A stretch of DNA of 14,865 nucleotides from an uncultured Oscillospiraceae bacterium (GTDB lineage Bacteria; Bacillota; Clostridia; Oscillospirales; Oscillospiraceae), in assembly GCA_900757655.1 (NCBI GenBank), contig CAAEOT010000032.1, positions 1 through 14,865 of the forward strand, written 5' to 3'. Made by a program: the position numbers and the translations under genes. Position 1 is the stretch's first letter; each line of letters starts with the position of its first letter. The notes below the pieces were generated by a model that made no database searches, was not told the origin of the DNA, and saw nothing but the letters and a program-made list of their open reading frames with translations. Shown in pieces: positions 14,689 to 14,865 of this stretch.

Positions 14689-14745
14689 TTCGGATCATTT
14701 GAACGTATATCGGACATAAAAAACATTCAGGAGGAAGTAAATACT

Positions 14746-14865
14746 ATGAAATACTTTGGCGGATGTGACGTAGGTTCCACCTACACGAAGGCAGTTATTC
14801 TTGATGAGAACGGCAAAATGTGCGCCGACACGACGATCCGCAGCAAGATCAATGCGGAGCAGTCC
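14746..14865 (+). CDS. HgdC/BcrA-type ATPase activator, N-terminal 40 residues (cut by window end)
   Basis: Only the first 40 residues are visible: MKYFGGCDVGSTYTKAVILDENG and onward. CDVGSTYTKAV is the phosphate-1 motif of the acetate-and-sugar-kinase/Hsp70/actin fold as found in BadF/BadG/BcrA/HgdC activators, which hydrolyse ATP to push a low-potential electron onto the dehydratase cluster. Its place right behind the two dehydratase-family genes supports this. AGGAGG (14729-14734) lies 11 bases before ATG. The 57-base gap after the large subunit holds no terminator. Total length, and whether it is a single or double activator, is unknown. Confidence 0.88.
   Translation, partial: MKYFGGCDVGSTYTKAVILDENGKMCADTTIRSKINAEQS

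Overview
The window looks like part of the chromosome of a GC-rich, low-oxygen Firmicute, most likely a gut member of the Clostridia (Oscillospiraceae/Ruminococcaceae type). The grounds are strong AGGAGG ribosome sites, sigma-A type promoters with 17-bp spacers, an S-layer-homology protein, a 2-hydroxyacyl-CoA dehydratase operon, and the protein families present. The genus is inference. There is no rRNA, tRNA, CRISPR array, transposase or phage gene.

Left block (1-3680, minus strand): a YkvI-type membrane transporter (2534-3613), then a secreted leucine-rich-repeat protein with three SLH domains (309-2456) and a small two-helix membrane protein (29-271). The LRR gene has its own promoter overlapping the transporter stop codon. 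A divergent pair of promoters at 3652-3726 separates this block from a plus-strand sugar-phosphate-type nucleotidyltransferase (3765-4670).

Translation block (4671-8359, plus strand): after a hairpin-rich intergenic stretch and a strong terminator comes a two-gene operon. Its first gene encodes an EF-G/Tet(M)-like ribosome GTPase fused at its C-terminus to a YacP/Rae1-like NYN endoribonuclease domain. The second encodes a YlmH-type S4 RNA-binding protein and is translationally coupled to the first. All three families act on ribosomes in characterised relatives, so the pair is a good candidate for a ribosome-clearing or quality-control module. This is the most interesting item in the window. 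A bidirectional terminator ends it.

Metal and envelope block (8374-11470, minus strand): a His-rich small protein and a CooT-like nickel-binding protein form one operon. The MntP manganese exporter follows with its own promoter and terminator. Last is a membrane protein with long glycine-heptad helical regions reminiscent of YhgE/Pip proteins.

Right block (11502-14865, plus strand): a roughly 200-nt structured leader precedes two 2-hydroxyacyl-CoA dehydratase-family subunits (401 and 582 aa) and the start of an HgdC/BcrA-type ATPase activator, cut by the window edge. Together they form a radical dehydratase/reductase system of unknown substrate.
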